A stretch of DNA of 64,000 nucleotides from Pterobdella sp. o SKG-2022 (GCA_964035795.1 OZ038322.1:22181918-22245917); one strand, 5' to 3'; positions 30,001-39,193 are shown, counted from the first letter of the stretch. Numbers and translations: made by a program. Notes: generated by a model not told the origin, from the sequence alone.

Positions 30001-32320
30001 GTTGCAGCCACATCTAGCTGAAACTGGATGAAAATTATGTGTGTTTCACAAATTATACGCAAATAAATGACGAAAATATCACTATTATTCGAATTTATGT
30101 TTGCAAAGTTCCGTCATAACATTGAAAAGATTCTACAAGGCGTATAATATAACAATGATAGTGTATATGGCAGTTAATCAAACGGTGCTGTTCAAAGCGA
30201 CTTTTATTAATACTCACTTCACATTCGTCTTTGGAGTTGCATAACGACTCTCTATCAATCCGACCTACTGTACTTATTAGCCCGCTCTGTTCTTCGAGGA
30301 TTATTAATATTGGAAGGGATCGGGAAAGGAACCGAAATGAAATTTTTTCATCAACACTAGGTAGTAAGGACTTCAAGTCGCCAATGATGGTACCTTCGAC
30401 GCACTCTTCGACAATCAGGAAAGTGTTTTTCTTGTTATTATTTACGGCATTGTGCTTTTTGTTAGTGTTATTATAGTAATAGTTGTTATAAAAATCTTCA
30501 TAGTGGTAGCTGGGAGAGTTGAAATTATCATGTCGACCGATTTGAGAGCCGTATAAATTGGAAAGTTCTGATTTGATTTGGCTTCCTTCGTCGTTTAAAG
30601 CAACCTCTTTAATGTTTTTACGGTTTGGATCATCGGAAGATTTGTTTGGCTTCACCATGAAACTTTGTTTTAGAAACTTGGGGTTTCCAATATTCCTGAG
30701 TCGTTTGTTTGAATGTCTTTTCGAGAGAGAATTTTTCTTGAATGTTCCATTGTTTTTATGTTGTGAATGTGTTTCAGTGAAATTTCGATTAACTGACGTC
30801 AATGATATATTTTCAGGTAGATTATTTTTCTCTTTCAACACATCTGCGACTCGCGTGTTGGAAACATCATTACATGCTGAAAAATGGCATGAAGAATTGG
30901 TGTGGTGGAAGGTAGCTGAAGTGGTTTTTCCTTGATGAAACATTTTTTTTGGTGAAAACAACGTTAAAAAACACGATAAAAAGGAAGTCATCTTTTTGAA
31001 AACATTACTTTTTGAGATTTTCGTTTCAAAGTATTTTGAATCTTTATCGTCAAAATTAGAAGTTTTATTGAAATAGTTTTGGCAAAGATTTGTTTCTATT
31101 GAGTTTTTTACAAAGTTTTTATTATGGGAAAATTTTTTCATATTTTTATTGTTTTCTTTCAAGTTTATATTTTGGCTTGGATTGTGAATAATGTAGCGAA
31201 AAGGTCGTTTTTGATATAAAAGGGAAGTAATAGGCTTAAACGTTGGAAGGGCAGTAAAAGTACGCTTGTAAGTTCTTTTTCTTTTGTCGAAAAAAATAAT
31301 ATTGCTGAGATTAGTGACTTTTGTCACATTTGTAAAAAGATTTAGTGATAGCGGGAAAGGTGTGGTGTGGGAAGGAATAGTGAAGCATGGGGTGGTGGAG
31401 CATGGGGTGGAGAGGGATAGGGTGGTGAAGGGTTCGTTGAGTGGCGAGTGTTTTGTAACCTTTGAGAAAAGTCTTTTGATTTTCTTTTTGTTTTTGAACT
31501 TATTTGAACTTATAAAAGATTTAGATAGTTTTGGTAGTAGGAATTTTCTCAAAATTTCAAAACAGTTTTTTATTTTGCATATTGAAAATGTTCTGATCGC
31601 ATATTCATTAGGACTAGATGTCTCTGCAGATTTGACGCTATAACTTTTTTTTGTGGAAATGTTTTGAATTTTCAAAAATGTGGAGTTATTAGAATATGTT
31701 TCAAAAACGGAACCAATATTGAAATTAGTTTGGTATTTTTTTTTGGCTCCATACAGCTGAATGCCTTCTTTTGAATAGACATCTCTTGTGGCAGCGAACA
31801 ATTTTGGAAATGGTTTTATAAAATCAATTATAAATTCACTTTTTTCGGCTTTTTCATAGTCACTAGCAGAATTTTTTGTGAAAAGCTTGTCGAAAACAAT
31901 GTTATGACTCTGTTTGATCGCATTATTAATATGTTCTTTTGAAAAACCCCTAATATTCCTATCATAGTACTGTGTAATATATGAATTATTCTCCAACTTT
32001 TTGCAGTTTTTCATACTTGCATGCAAACACATTTTTTCCGTGTGAGTTTTGTTTTTCAGTTCATTTTTTCCAGAGTTCTTGAAGTTTTCAAACTTTGCAG
32101 TTTTATGACGTGGTAGCTTGTTGCTTTTATACAAATTGTCATTATGAGTGAGAGTTATTTCAGCATTTTTTACCTTTTCTCCTATGTTTTGAAAATTTTC
32201 TCTTGGGATGCTCTTGCCAATTAGGTTAATTTTATTTGTGCAAACAACACTGAAAAACGAAAAAAACCGAAAAATAAAAAATAAGTTTAAATTTAGCAAT
32301 TGAAACTGCGAGATCCTCAT
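1..32320 (-). CDS. Protocadherin-like adhesion receptor B (whole gene, 3' end outside window)
   Basis: The protein is a calcium-dependent cell-surface adhesion receptor of the cadherin superfamily, expected at the plasma membrane with its cadherin (EC) repeats outside. Sixteen exons join without a frame break: 30218-32320, 29726-30023, 29362-29438, 22278-22394, 21863-21907, 21336-21397, 19150-19363, 17368-17500, 16803-17105, 15940-16096, 14358-14424, 12904-13119, 12688-12772, 6088-6433, 278-380 and 1-84. They give 1,470 codons and the reading continues off the left edge. Repeat boundaries are marked by the DxNDNxPxF motifs DINDHTPAF, DVNDHPPVF, DINDNPPRI, DVNDNYPRF, DENDEAPIF and DLNDNWPFF, closing EC1 to EC6. 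EC7, the membrane span and the tail must lie to the left of the window. Several EC repeats are oversized. Exon calls come from reading frame, splice dinucleotides and phase; no transcript was available. Confidence 0.93.
278..380 (-). CDS. Protocadherin B exon 15: end of EC6
   Basis: PLDREAIESHHLLIRAKDLL, then NTVQVSIK. The split Lys codon (AA + G) joins it in frame to exon 14, giving GRIFAQKPLDRE. The acceptor is GATACAAAG; the donor is AAG/GTTTTA, phase 0. Confidence 0.88.
1215..1965 (+). pseudogene. LINE apurinic-like endonuclease domain, broken
   Basis: The first piece has TFNVRGLTNKFKQN and DFCLLQETK, the metal-binding start of the exonuclease-endonuclease-phosphatase fold. GDFNGKIGK (about 1673-1700) is the catalytic D-x-N region, and SDHNLL (about 1931) is the conserved SDH motif. 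At least two frameshifts and a stop separate these motifs, so the domain is non-functional here. Confidence 0.85.
2440..3710 (+). pseudogene. LINE reverse transcriptase domain and C-terminal region, broken
   Basis: In order: TRPVILLNTIRKLLSLIILN (RT fingers), AAYRPTRST, SIDLSSAFDTINR (motif A), and ELIYADDINFVSPSD (motif C, catalytic YADD) near 3120-3160. Then come LTLNKSKTE (about 3207-3235), SIFLYGCRL, and the LINE C-terminal RRLKMLGHICRNDPPAKN (about 3580-3630). Frames change at about 2566, 3056-3123 and 3408-3445. Confidence 0.88.
5110..5625 (+). mobile_element. 5'-truncated Penelope-like element, GIY-YIG endonuclease region
   Basis: The frame from 5128 reads VPYIPQIDEKLKKAF, then SSGPKLGNILSGP, then GIHKVKCSCDPDKCYLGRT, followed by TIRKRMAQHEADA. 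This is the linker and GIY-YIG type nuclease found at the C terminus of Penelope-like retroelements. The downstream frame (about 5555-5623) gives DPQLHVDTKAWHPLLEKLRK before a stop, also typical of that end. The reverse transcriptase part is missing and the frame is interrupted after 5481, so this is a dead 3' fragment. Confidence 0.72.
5893..5970 (+). repeat. Copy of dispersed hairpin-repeat family
   Basis: Shares the core CTAA.GTTTCA.GATAA, then AAATTTATCG.AAATTATAGCT, then CAATAAATGTA with copies near 28381-28620, 40272-40390, 46088-46212, 55158-55205 and 62420-62535. Confidence 0.6.
6088..6433 (-). CDS. Protocadherin B exon 14: EC5-EC6 linker and most of EC6
   Basis: KAVVVINIEDENDEAPIFEQ, then EFEVYENNKPGTEIGVVVAT and DKDSFPNNQIGYELI. 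An acidic and tyrosine-rich expanded loop follows before FFKINSTTGRIFAQ. The acceptor is CAAACAG; the donor is AA/GTGGGT in phase 2. It is separated from exon 13 by a 6.3 kb intron. Confidence 0.94.
7905..8120 (+). mobile_element. tRNA-derived SINE, divergent
   Basis: A polymerase III B box, GGTTCAACTCC (7961-7971), follows an A-box-like TAGTTAGCATAG about 45 bp upstream, the spacing of a tRNA-type promoter. The tRNA-like head is followed by an unrelated, more GC-rich body. The boundaries are estimates. Confidence 0.55.
10185..10376 (+). mobile_element. tRNA-derived SINE 3' portion with (ATTAC)n tail
   Basis: A perfect B box, GGTTCGATCCC (10239-10249), is followed by a body ending AAGCGCTTTATAAATACCGC and then CATTACATTACATTACAT. 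This arrangement of tRNA-like head, GCGCTTTATAAAT-type 3' domain and short tandem tail is characteristic of invertebrate SINEs. The A-box half looks missing or diverged. Confidence 0.72.
12688..12772 (-). CDS. Protocadherin B exon 13: EC5 strands
   Basis: AVKSFDYEKTKQLVFNVFAV then DRGNVAKA, the FDYE and V.A.D.G patterns of an EC repeat. The acceptor is TTAACCAG; the donor is GCCA/GTGAGT in phase 1. Confidence 0.92.
12904..13119 (-). CDS. Protocadherin B exon 12: body of EC5
   Basis: VTAIDFDEGNNSMIDYYLEA is followed by a lengthened loop (INTRDRLFLEDASSFSNDYH) and then EHLVKIDSERGIIQ. The acceptor is CAACACAG; the donor is CAG/GTTGTG, both phase 0. Confidence 0.92.
13120..15939 (-). other. Introns 10 and 11 of protocadherin B
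   Basis: Apart from exon 11 (14358-14424), these introns are AT-rich. They contain an AT/TA dinucleotide-rich stretch (about 14138-14205). A small GC-rich patch at 15592-15645 (TGCGCGCGGTGC core) lies in intron 10. No coding sequence is evident. Confidence 0.65.
14358..14424 (-). CDS. Protocadherin B exon 11: start of EC5
   Basis: It reads FLQATYTESVKENNHADIIL then MK. The acceptor is TTCTTTCAG; the donor is AAG/GTTCAC, phase 0. The boundary after ILMK matches the position of the last extracellular intron in protocadherin A (after PILK). Confidence 0.9.
15940..16096 (-). CDS. Protocadherin B exon 10: end of EC4
   Basis: SEYQLITANRLDRESIERYI, then CHDNGEPSLNSSTEILVTVL and DVNDNYPR. These are classic LDRE, DNGEPSL and DVNDN motifs. 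The acceptor is ACTGTAG; the donor is CAG/GTTTAA in phase 2, which is weak at +4 to +6. Confidence 0.93.
16803..17105 (-). CDS. Protocadherin B exon 9: EC4 with a long charged insertion
   Basis: The exon opens DEAGKVDCFAYQ, normal EC4 sequence. It then runs about 75 residues of polar, charged sequence (for example RSQRTRDLSKGNDIFQKN) before returning to the EC core with HFELLKVK. The acceptor is ATTCACAG; the donor is AAAG/GTGAAA (phase 1). The insertion is at the same place as the one in EC4 of protocadherin A. Confidence 0.9.
17368..17500 (-). CDS. Protocadherin B exon 8: EC3-EC4 linker and start of EC4
   Basis: VQDINDNPPRISVNLLSS is followed by LVLEDVKVGMFVAQVLVQDE and DS. The acceptor is CAACGCAG; the donor is TCCG/GTGAGA (phase 1). 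In this repeat the usual ENxxxG is replaced by EDVKVG. Confidence 0.93.
17501..19149 (-). other. Intron 7 of protocadherin B (GC donor)
   Basis: The intron begins GCAAGT on the minus strand at 19149 and ends CGCAG at 17501. A segment at 18490-18820 is noticeably richer in GC and holds a 103-codon plus-strand frame (18501-18812) with no recognisable domain. It may be a decayed foreign insertion. Confidence 0.6.
19150..19363 (-). CDS. Protocadherin B exon 7: body of EC3, followed by a GC-AG intron
   Basis: It continues ATD with ADIEENGRISYDL, then FGDLIVVGKVDYEQYPLYKL and VVTAVDNGHDLKLTAEALVL. It ends ATC AAG, followed by GCAAGT instead of GT. No GT nearby keeps the frame, and AAG/GCAAGT matches the known GC-AG donor pattern exactly. 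The acceptor is CTACACAG. Confidence 0.92.
19364..21335 (-). other. Intron 6 of protocadherin B
   Basis: AT-rich, about 2 kb. I see no coding sequence, tRNA or structured repeat. Only a mildly GC-richer patch near 20395-20500 breaks the monotony. Confidence 0.6.
21336..21397 (-). CDS. Protocadherin B exon 6: start of EC3
   Basis: It reads VLLPENIAKNSAFLRVLATD, the PEN..A...L.V.ATD calcium-binding start of an EC repeat. The acceptor is TGGCAG; the donor is GC/GTTAGT in phase 2. Confidence 0.92.
21863..21907 (-). CDS. Protocadherin B exon 5: calcium linker EC2-EC3 (45 nt)
   Basis: Fifteen codons, DVNDHPPVFDQKTYD, hold the conserved DxND calcium-binding linker. The acceptor is CCACCAG and the donor is GAC/GTAAGA, both phase 0. 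Confidence 0.92.
22278..22394 (-). CDS. Protocadherin B exon 4: end of EC2
   Basis: It encodes VLTSSLDREKQAMYRYKLVA followed by MDNGKPPHSSSCAIYIEIK. The LDRE and MDNGKPP motifs are typical EC strands F-G. It lies about 6.9 kb from exon 3. The acceptor TTGCAG and the donor AAG/GTGGTT are both in phase 0. The exon is clearly richer in GC than the flanking introns. Confidence 0.94.
22395..29361 (-). other. Intron 3 of protocadherin B (7 kb)
   Basis: It contains a long perfect hairpin repeat (28381-28577). A block at 22695-23330 reads in the minus frame as protein-like pieces broken by stops (for example KETVDKAIRHLLTQGRKQRE). Another K/Q/N-rich block lies at about 25600-26240. Neither block could be assigned to a family. 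The rest is AT-rich and featureless. Confidence 0.6.
28381..28620. repeat. Long inverted-repeat (hairpin) element
   Basis: Two arms of roughly 85 bp are near-perfect reverse complements around a short loop near 28470-28485. The left arm starts TAACGAAAAACATC at 28381 and the right arm ends GATGTTTTTCGTTA at 28577. The arms hold the same core (GTTTCATGATAAGG, GAATTTATCG) seen in dispersed single copies. The flanking ACATACGATGTCTCTGAAAA (28597-28616) also recurs next to other copies. Confidence 0.85.
29362..29438 (-). CDS. Protocadherin B exon 3: middle of EC2
   Basis: This 77-nt exon reads ETSDVEGKVFTLKIGENLDG followed by SSSLSL, the usual F-x-L-x-x-x-x-x-x-D-G-S core of an EC repeat. The acceptor is CATGAAG (weak); the donor is TTG followed by GTGACT. 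Phase 1 to 0 fits both neighbours. Confidence 0.85.
29726..30023 (-). CDS. Protocadherin B exon 2: end of EC1, start of EC2
   Basis: The exon begins FQLDVAATGKSFF, continuing the C-x-x-x-L-D-V pattern after the last Cys of exon 1, and closes EC1 with VVTDINDHTPAF. EC2 then starts (FFVLESSTIGTSL, DKDSRQFSLINY). The loop after INYKL is lengthened by a charged stretch. The acceptor is ATCCAG; the donor is CCAG followed by GTATTG (phase 1). Confidence 0.92.
30218..32320 (-). CDS. Protocadherin B exon 1: signal peptide, ~600-aa disordered segment, first half of EC1
   Basis: The exon has 701 codons. The ATG at 32320-32318 opens a hydrophobic signal peptide (residues 1 to about 28, rich in L and F, ending near VVCTNK). 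Residues ~30-631 are rich in N, K, S, F and T with no recognisable fold. They include a T/P/S tract (STPCSTTPCFTIPSHTTPF) and Asn/Tyr runs just before EC1. EC1 starts near NTFLIVEECVEGTIIGDL (residue 632) and carries the protocadherin hallmark GRIDRESLC. The exon ends DECE at the donor GTGAGT (phase 0). An open frame this long in such AT-rich DNA strongly argues for coding. The paralogue A reaches EC1 within about 30 residues of its start, so the long segment is specific to B. Confidence 0.92.
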
Positions 32321-33610
32321 TTCAGTTGTCTATTATCATAATCTTCTTCACGTTGATTCTTCTTGTCTCATAAAACCTCCACTTTTTCATTTCGTTATTA
32401 TTTATGGTATTTAAACTCCTTTTATGCTTTGTTTTGTGACCAGGGATTAGATGATAGTAGCAAGAAACCTGAGGTAAGGTAAAAAGCTGTTATCAAGCTT
32501 TGTAAAATTCTTAATTTTTTTCTACTCTCAAATAAATTGCAATGTTAAGTGCTAAAAATTCTACAAAAAATATTTTTAAAAGATAAAATAAAAAATCATT
32601 TGAGTTTTATCAAAGTTGCATTCAAAGTACAAATTTGTTCGCAGGACAACTTTACATTTTGAAGCTTTTCAGCACATAAATAACACAAAACCGACATTAA
32701 TTATAACGTCGAAAACATGCTAAATTCTGTTGAGTTTTTAAATATTAAAAATATATGTATATAAAAAAGTATTTATAACAAAAGGAAAGCATAAAGTTAT
32801 TTTTAAAAGTCGCATCCCAAAGCTCGACGACTCGGCGGGTGCATAAATAAACCCTAATGTGGTACATACTGTGCATGTTTGTGTGTGTGAATAAGCGTGG
32901 TAATTGTTTTTTAGAGCGTGTATGAATGTTTTTAACCTCAATTTCGTCGTTTTTAAAACTCCAGTAAAATTATAAGTGTGATGTACTTTTAATATAAAAC
33001 CCTCACGAGACTAATGTTTCTGCATGCAGTTGAATTGGGCTCACATACTTCTATATACTTATTTCTATTTGACGGGTGTTTGATTGTTTTTTTTTCGTTA
33101 ATTTCACTAATCCTCTAGAGTTTTTGTGTTTTATTCTTACAAACCAATGCAATTTGAGTGTGTTAATTAGAAAAATTGTGGTTCTTTTATGGTGGTCCAA
33201 TACATATTCATAGATAACTCTTACATAATTATATTTAATGGTAGAAATAAAATCTTTTTTAAATTATCTAGCTTACATAGTTTATGATCTTTAAAAGCAA
33301 TGCAAATTTTTTTATATAATTCGGAGGTAGCGTGTACAAAAAGCGATACTTATAATGCGATAAGGGTATTGGAGAATGATGTGAGTGGGCTGTAATGGTG
33401 GTGTCGAGTGTCAAGTACTGAATGTCAAATAAGGTTTCAAGATAGCGCAAGTCTCCTATGCAAGCAAGTCTCACAGTTGAGTAGCTCACAAGTTTTCCAA
33501 CGTTTTATACATCATGAATAGAAAAAAAAATCATAAAGAAACAAATATTCATAAAAGAATGAAAAATGTTTATGGTTTGATAAATACATTGGCTTACTTT
33601 AAAATATTTT

Positions 33611-33712
33611 AACGCCGAAGTCAGCACGCAACCGAAATAACAACGGCAAAACCCAAAGGGCATAACGCAGAACTGGAGCGAAACGAGCTACAACACGCAT
33701 TCTATTCGTGAT
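33611..33712. other. GC-rich island in AT-rich spacer
   Basis: Roughly 100 bp with about half G+C stand in sequence of under a third G+C. The minus strand contains a 33-codon frame beginning MRVVARFAPVLRYALWVLPL. The nature is unknown: a short ncRNA, a transferred fragment or an element piece are all possible. Confidence 0.35.
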
Positions 33713-35847
33713 AAAACAATGTTTGAAAGAAACAACATTAATATGAATTAACTTTTAATTAATTTGAACGAAAAATCTTTGGAAATAAAGTTCTAATTAT
33801 TTGTGTAAGTAATTGAAAAGCTGATAACTTGTGATTTTGAGGAATTGACGAGTATTTTATTTCAAAATATTAACCAAACGCGACCAAAAACTAGGAGAAT
33901 TTATATTTAATAAAAACAATTTTTCAACGGTTTAGAGGGGAGATTTGAAGAGCAGATCGATGCGACAAAAACGTTTGCAAGGATCATTAATACTACCACT
34001 AATACCACACTTTTAGTGAGAAATGGTAGCTGATAACCTGATTGTCCAAGTTTTGAAATATTTATTTGAAAATTCAGCAGATCTTGTTCGAAACCATAAA
34101 ACTTAAATGATTCAGACCAAATTTCTAGTGCTTGTTCAGTTATTTCGAGGTGTTTACAAAACAGTGCCTCAGGAAACCAAACGTTTTGATATAAGCTTTT
34201 TTTTAACTTTTTTTGGACTCATAAAAAAACTTCCTTCATTGAAAACAAATTGCAATAACTTGGCGCGTATATCATAGAATTGTGACGACCATTCTAAGAG
34301 GACACCAAGGGACGTTTACTCGAGGTTTCTCAACTTTTTCGTTAGCTTTTGATGTTTTTTTTGGCTACATTTTGTACGGAGTTCTTTCATTGACGTTTAT
34401 ATATTTTAATTGTTTGAATAAATTATTTTCGAGTCGTATTTTTGCAGAACTTTTCAAGTTTCTGTAATAATTGTGATTTATTTTGAAAGAAAAATTAATA
34501 AATATAACGAAGCCACATACATCAGAAATGAAAAGTTTTTCTACTGTGCTCTTCCGTGACGTTTTCTTATCTTGTTGCAAAATATTGTGTGAATGTTCCA
34601 AAAATAAAATTGCAAGTGTTTAGTAAAGTTTCTTCTTGAAGCGTTCGTTCCATGCAGACTGGATTCATTTTGAGTTTTTTGTTGTTTATATTAGGGTAAA
34701 ACTCAAAACTTTTCTACTTTTTCTATGCTCATATTTTTTCCTTTTTAATTGGATAATTTACAATTTTTTCGTTTGAAAAATTAGTGAAAAATTTATTGAA
34801 ATAAAGCTAGAAATTTAAAATTTTGAATTTAAAAGTTTAAATTCAAAAAAAAAACGTTTTCAAATGCTATAAAGATTTTAAAACAAAAGAGAACTTCAAA
34901 GAGTTTAGTATTTTAGTTCACTTTTCAAAGACATTTTAGAAAATTCATAATTATTGAAAGCATTTAAATCCTTTTTCAATGAACAGCAGGTATGCTATGA
35001 AAGAATTCTAATAATATTAATGTGAAAGTCAAACTTAGAAAAACTTAAATTGTCTTTTATATATTCTTGTAAAAAGTAGTTAAAATTTAATGCAAAATTT
35101 ATTTACAATGCTTGGGAACAGTCATAAAATATTCTTTCAAAATTTAACGAGATTTCCTGCATTTTTATTGGAATTGGATTAATGAAAGTTTTTCTGTTTC
35201 ATTTCTTACCATCAAGCCTTTAAAAATTATTCAAAACTTTTCAATATATGAGTGATGAGAAAACAAACGAAAAGAAATAAGAAATAATAAACTAGCCAAC
35301 AAAAGTGCTATTAATAGTTAGAATAACACAATAATACCATCATTTTTTTTATTTTCCTTTTATCTTTATTATTATCTCAGCCCTTTCATCAGTCTCACTC
35401 GAATAATAATTGTCTTGATTTTGCAACTGAACGCACCTTCAAACAGTGAAGAGTAAATATTTACACACTGGACTCTATAAAATAAATTGCGCTCCATAAA
35501 CCCATCAATACTGAACCACCACGAAATTAATTTTTGATGTATAAAAAAAAACCATAATAAAATTGAATATTTTAATGCAGAAAAAACTCTTTTTGAGTTC
35601 TATTATTTTTTAAAACTATTAAAATTTTTTATTAAATCTATTTATTTGATTAATTTATTTTTTATATTATGAAACCTGAAATGAAATTAGTGAAGCTAAA
35701 AAATAAATAATAATATTATCGTTTTCATTTCAAAATGAGACAAAACCTATTAGAAATGAATTTTTTCATGCCTTGATAAATGTATCAAAAATCTAATAAA
35801 ACGACGTAGAATTGAGGAAAAATTACGACTTAGTCATAAGAAAGGCA

Positions 35848-35893
35848 TAATAATAATTATTATTTTTTTTTTATTATTATTATTATTATTCAG
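35848..35893. repeat. (ATT)n microsatellite
   Basis: Imperfect ATT/AAT trinucleotide run with an internal poly(T) stretch. Confidence 0.8.
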
Positions 35894-38822
35894 ATAAAAG
35901 CAAAAAATAATAAAAAACGCTATGATGACAAAAAGTTGATGGTGTATATAAAAAGCATTAATTAGATGCTTGTTATTGCCTTTTATCAGAAAGCATTATC
36001 TGATGAAGGTGAAACATCCTATACAAATTCTCAGAAACTATTGTCGAATGATTATCGAAGTGTTATAAAATAATAATGATTAATGAAGGGAGTTTCTATA
36101 AACATAATGCTTTTTTGAAAATTATATCTTATTTAGCTTTGTGGCTGTTTTTAATGAATAAAGGATTTGGAAAATTAATTTCCTACCTTCAAATGAGTTT
36201 TATTGAGTTTAAAAAAATCTAATTAATTGAAAGTAATGTATAGATTATAGGAGAACGAGTGTGACAACGAAACCTGGAATCAAGACAAGTAATTTGTGAC
36301 TATCCAAAAAATGTGTTTCACCTTTCGAGGTTATTTAACTTTTAAGTTTTTGAAGCATAGTAGCTCAACAATAACCATTGAAAACGACTTTAGGAAATTA
36401 AAAAAACTCCATGAATTGAAGCATTCGGGTGGATATATGCAGCCTTCGACTGCTTTTATACAAGCCGGTGTCTTATATAAAACACACATACATTAATTCA
36501 ATTAAAAAAGACTGATATGCTTATAATGAAAATGTGAAGGAGTATTAAATGGAGTGTGAATATAACATTGATTAGTCTTGACAGGCGTCTTGCTGTGAGA
36601 AATTCGCTAGCTTCGGGCTTTTTTGTGTCCATTGTAGCTTTGTTTGATAATCTATGTTGATTATGCTTTATGATTGAAACGTTGAAAAAATTTAGATCCA
36701 ATTAAAAATTTTTCTAAAAAAGATTTCAACTTTTTAATTTTGTGCCAGTGTTTTTTTTTGTCTTAGAGAAAAACTCGACAATTTACATCTGAAATCTTTT
36801 TAGGAATCCAAAACTTCTATTTGCATATAAATTGAAAACACCGTAGAACAATCAGAATCAATTGTCTGTTACCTTAAGAATTTCCAAAATATTCTTTCTC
36901 AAAAGTTTCGAGAAATTGAATCATTTTCCTTGCCATTTTTTAATTAATGGCGTCAATATTTCTCACTAAATTGAAACTTTCATAAACGATTTTCAGACTT
37001 TGAAATATAGGTGAAAACTAATTCATTAATTTTTTCACTGTTGTGAAGCGAAAATCGAAAAAACTATAAAAAAAATATTACCTTTATGAATTATGCGCCT
37101 GATCAATGCAATGTAATGAGCCATTAACTAGTAATTAATGCTTTTTAAATGCTTAGCATGAACAGTATCTGTTATTTATTCAAAATTATTTTCAAATTGA
37201 GTGAGTAACAATTTCAGTGTTGGAAATCACTAGTTTAATACATAAGTATTTAGTGGAATAAAATAAACCCCTAAAAATGTTTCTATTTGAATATTTCTAT
37301 TTGACTCGAAGGAATAGAATACATAAGGCTTCTTTATAATATTGCTACATTGTTGCTAACAAATTAGTATAAAAGTTCATTGAATTTATTAAAATTGGTC
37401 AGAAATATTCGAATTTTGGTATCATTTAATCATAGATTGAGACTCATGCGTACAAAACAATGAAGCATCTGCCTCACTAACGTTAACAATAAATGTACCT
37501 GACCCTTTGATTTGAGTTTTTTTTGTGTGGTTTGAGGTTTCTGACTGGATAATAATCAATCTTATTACTTTGGTTTTATGTTAAAATTTCATAAAAATAG
37601 CTGAAGGATATTCAAAAGATGAAAGCATTTATTTTGTACAAATCCAAATGATTGACATTCGGAAACTTTTATAATCCAAAAACGTATCATTACATGCTTA
37701 GAAAATTACTACAGATTGTTTTAATCGTGGAAATGTCTTGAAAGTTTCCGGATTGGTGAAATTTTTTTACAAGAACGATATTAAGTTGTAAAAAAATTTC
37801 AAAAAAATTTCAAATTTATGAAATTTTTTAAAAAACTTCCATTGTATCTTGTTCATGAAATTTGAAGGATTTACTTCACAAATTATAAAATTTATTTCAA
37901 AAGGTTATAAGTGGAAAACATTACGAAAACTCGAAAAAATTCCAAAACACTTAAATACAAGAATAAAACTAAAATGGACATACATGCAAAGGACATTCAA
38001 GTTGATTTTCATTAGATTATATAACACAGATTTAAGATACTTGATGTGGAAACCTTCAAAAGAGCTGAAAAAATGCAACAAACAAAATCGTTCATAAACT
38101 TCATTAAAAATCAAAAATGTTCGATTCTCTCAAAAAACATCGTCAGGCGAGCGTGGTTGATTCTTATTAAGCCATTGGGTTTTCAAAACGACCAAAACTT
38201 GAACATTTTATTATATGATGCATTTATCGTAGGAATTTTTGTTAATTTTTTTAGAGACATCTTATTGTACTTAAACAAGACTCGAAGATTTTGTTATAAA
38301 AAGTTTACAACCATGCGGTAGAACTTATAATTTAAAAGCGACCAATGAGACTTAATAACCAATAAAATGAAACAGAGCAAACAGTCGATAGATATATAAT
38401 ACACAAATTTAACATAGCAAATAAAGTTTTGAATGGCAGAAAATGACCTGTCAACAGTATAATATCACCACATTTCTCCATGTAGTAATGTGTTTATTAA
38501 CTCTAGATTCCAATGATTTAACAAAAGTTTCTCAATGAGTTTGTGTATTTAAACAATACTTTGATTTTAATAGTGATCAAAATTAATAGTGCCAAGATAA
38601 TGTGGGAAAATAGAGCATTAAAATAATCTATTAATCCATGAAAACCATTAAAACTTGGGTATTGACAATTCTTTACGCGCCTGATTGGACAGTCAAAAGT
38701 TGAGACATCGTCACCTTAACACTGCTTTCAATAGTTCCGTCATTAGTTTGGTGATCTTATGACGGCTACCAGGTACCATTTATTTCTGATGAGAATTATT
38801 CATATTGGAAGAACAATATCGT

Positions 38823-38828
38823 TTTATT
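38823..38828 (-). terminator. Poly(A) signal AATAAA for the exon 10 form of protocadherin A
   Basis: AATAAA on the minus strand, 60 bp beyond the stop of exon 10. Confidence 0.45.
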
Positions 38829-38887
38829 TTTTATTCAGCTATAAAATTTGTTTGAAAAACTAGTAGGTGTTATTTCAATATGTATTT

Positions 38888-39193
38888 TTAAAAATTATTT
38901 TTTACACGGTAGATGTCAGAGTAGTGAGGGAGAAGTGGAGAAAGATCTTTTTCTTGCAATATTTTTTTATCATGTTGATAACCAGCTCGATCAAATTTGT
39001 TGCTTTGTAAAGTGGAAAAATCAGTGATGAAATGGTTGTGAGATGGTTGGAGAAGAGTGTTGTGGTGGGCAGGGTGAAGGGTAGAATGGTGGGCAAAATG
39101 GTTGGTGGTGTAGTGGGTGGGGTGGTGAGTAGTGTGGTGAGTGGGATGAGGTGTTCTGTACACGGGCTCGAAAGACATCAAATGATCTTTTGT
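38888..39193 (-). CDS. Protocadherin A candidate alternative last exon 10 (His/Thr/Pro-rich tail)
   Basis: The acceptor TTTTTTGGTCAG is the strongest of the tail set. The phase 0 frame reads TKDHLMSFEPVYRTPHP, then a His-Thr-rich repeat (THHTTHHPTHYTT), then DFSTLQSNKFDRAGYQHDKK and LPHYSDIYRVKNNF, 101 codons to the stop. It joins exon 7 or the short form of exon 8 in phase. An AATAAA on the minus strand at 38823-38828 lies 60 bp after the stop. A second, shifted frame is also open over part of the repeat. Confidence 0.5.
   Translation of the reverse strand, partial: TKDHLMSFEPVYRTPHPTHHTTHHPTHYTTNHFAHHSTLHPAHHNTLLQPSHNHFITDFSTLQSNKFDRAGYQHDKKILQEKDLSPLLPHYSDIYRVKNNF

Larger units (their letters stand above)
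32321..38887. other. Intergenic region between protocadherins A and B
   Basis: About 6.6 kb separate the start of B from the end of the proposed A tail exons. No coding sequence is supported. It contains a GC-rich island at 33611-33712, an (ATT)n tract at 35848-35893 and short AT-rich palindromes. The promoter of B must lie in the right-hand neighbourhood of 32320. A TGCATAAATA sequence near 32850 is the only TATA-like candidate in a GC-richer patch, and it reads in the plus direction. Confidence 0.6.

Noticed and set aside
30231..31643. Plus-strand frames across the first exon of protocadherin B
   Set aside because: They are shadows of the 701-codon minus-strand exon and have no domain of their own.
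39021..39193. Alternative shifted frame of tail exon 10 (Ser/Pro/His-rich, ending QPFHH)
   Set aside because: It needs a phase 1 donor upstream that I could not find. The phase 0 frame is longer and reaches a stop followed by AATAAA.
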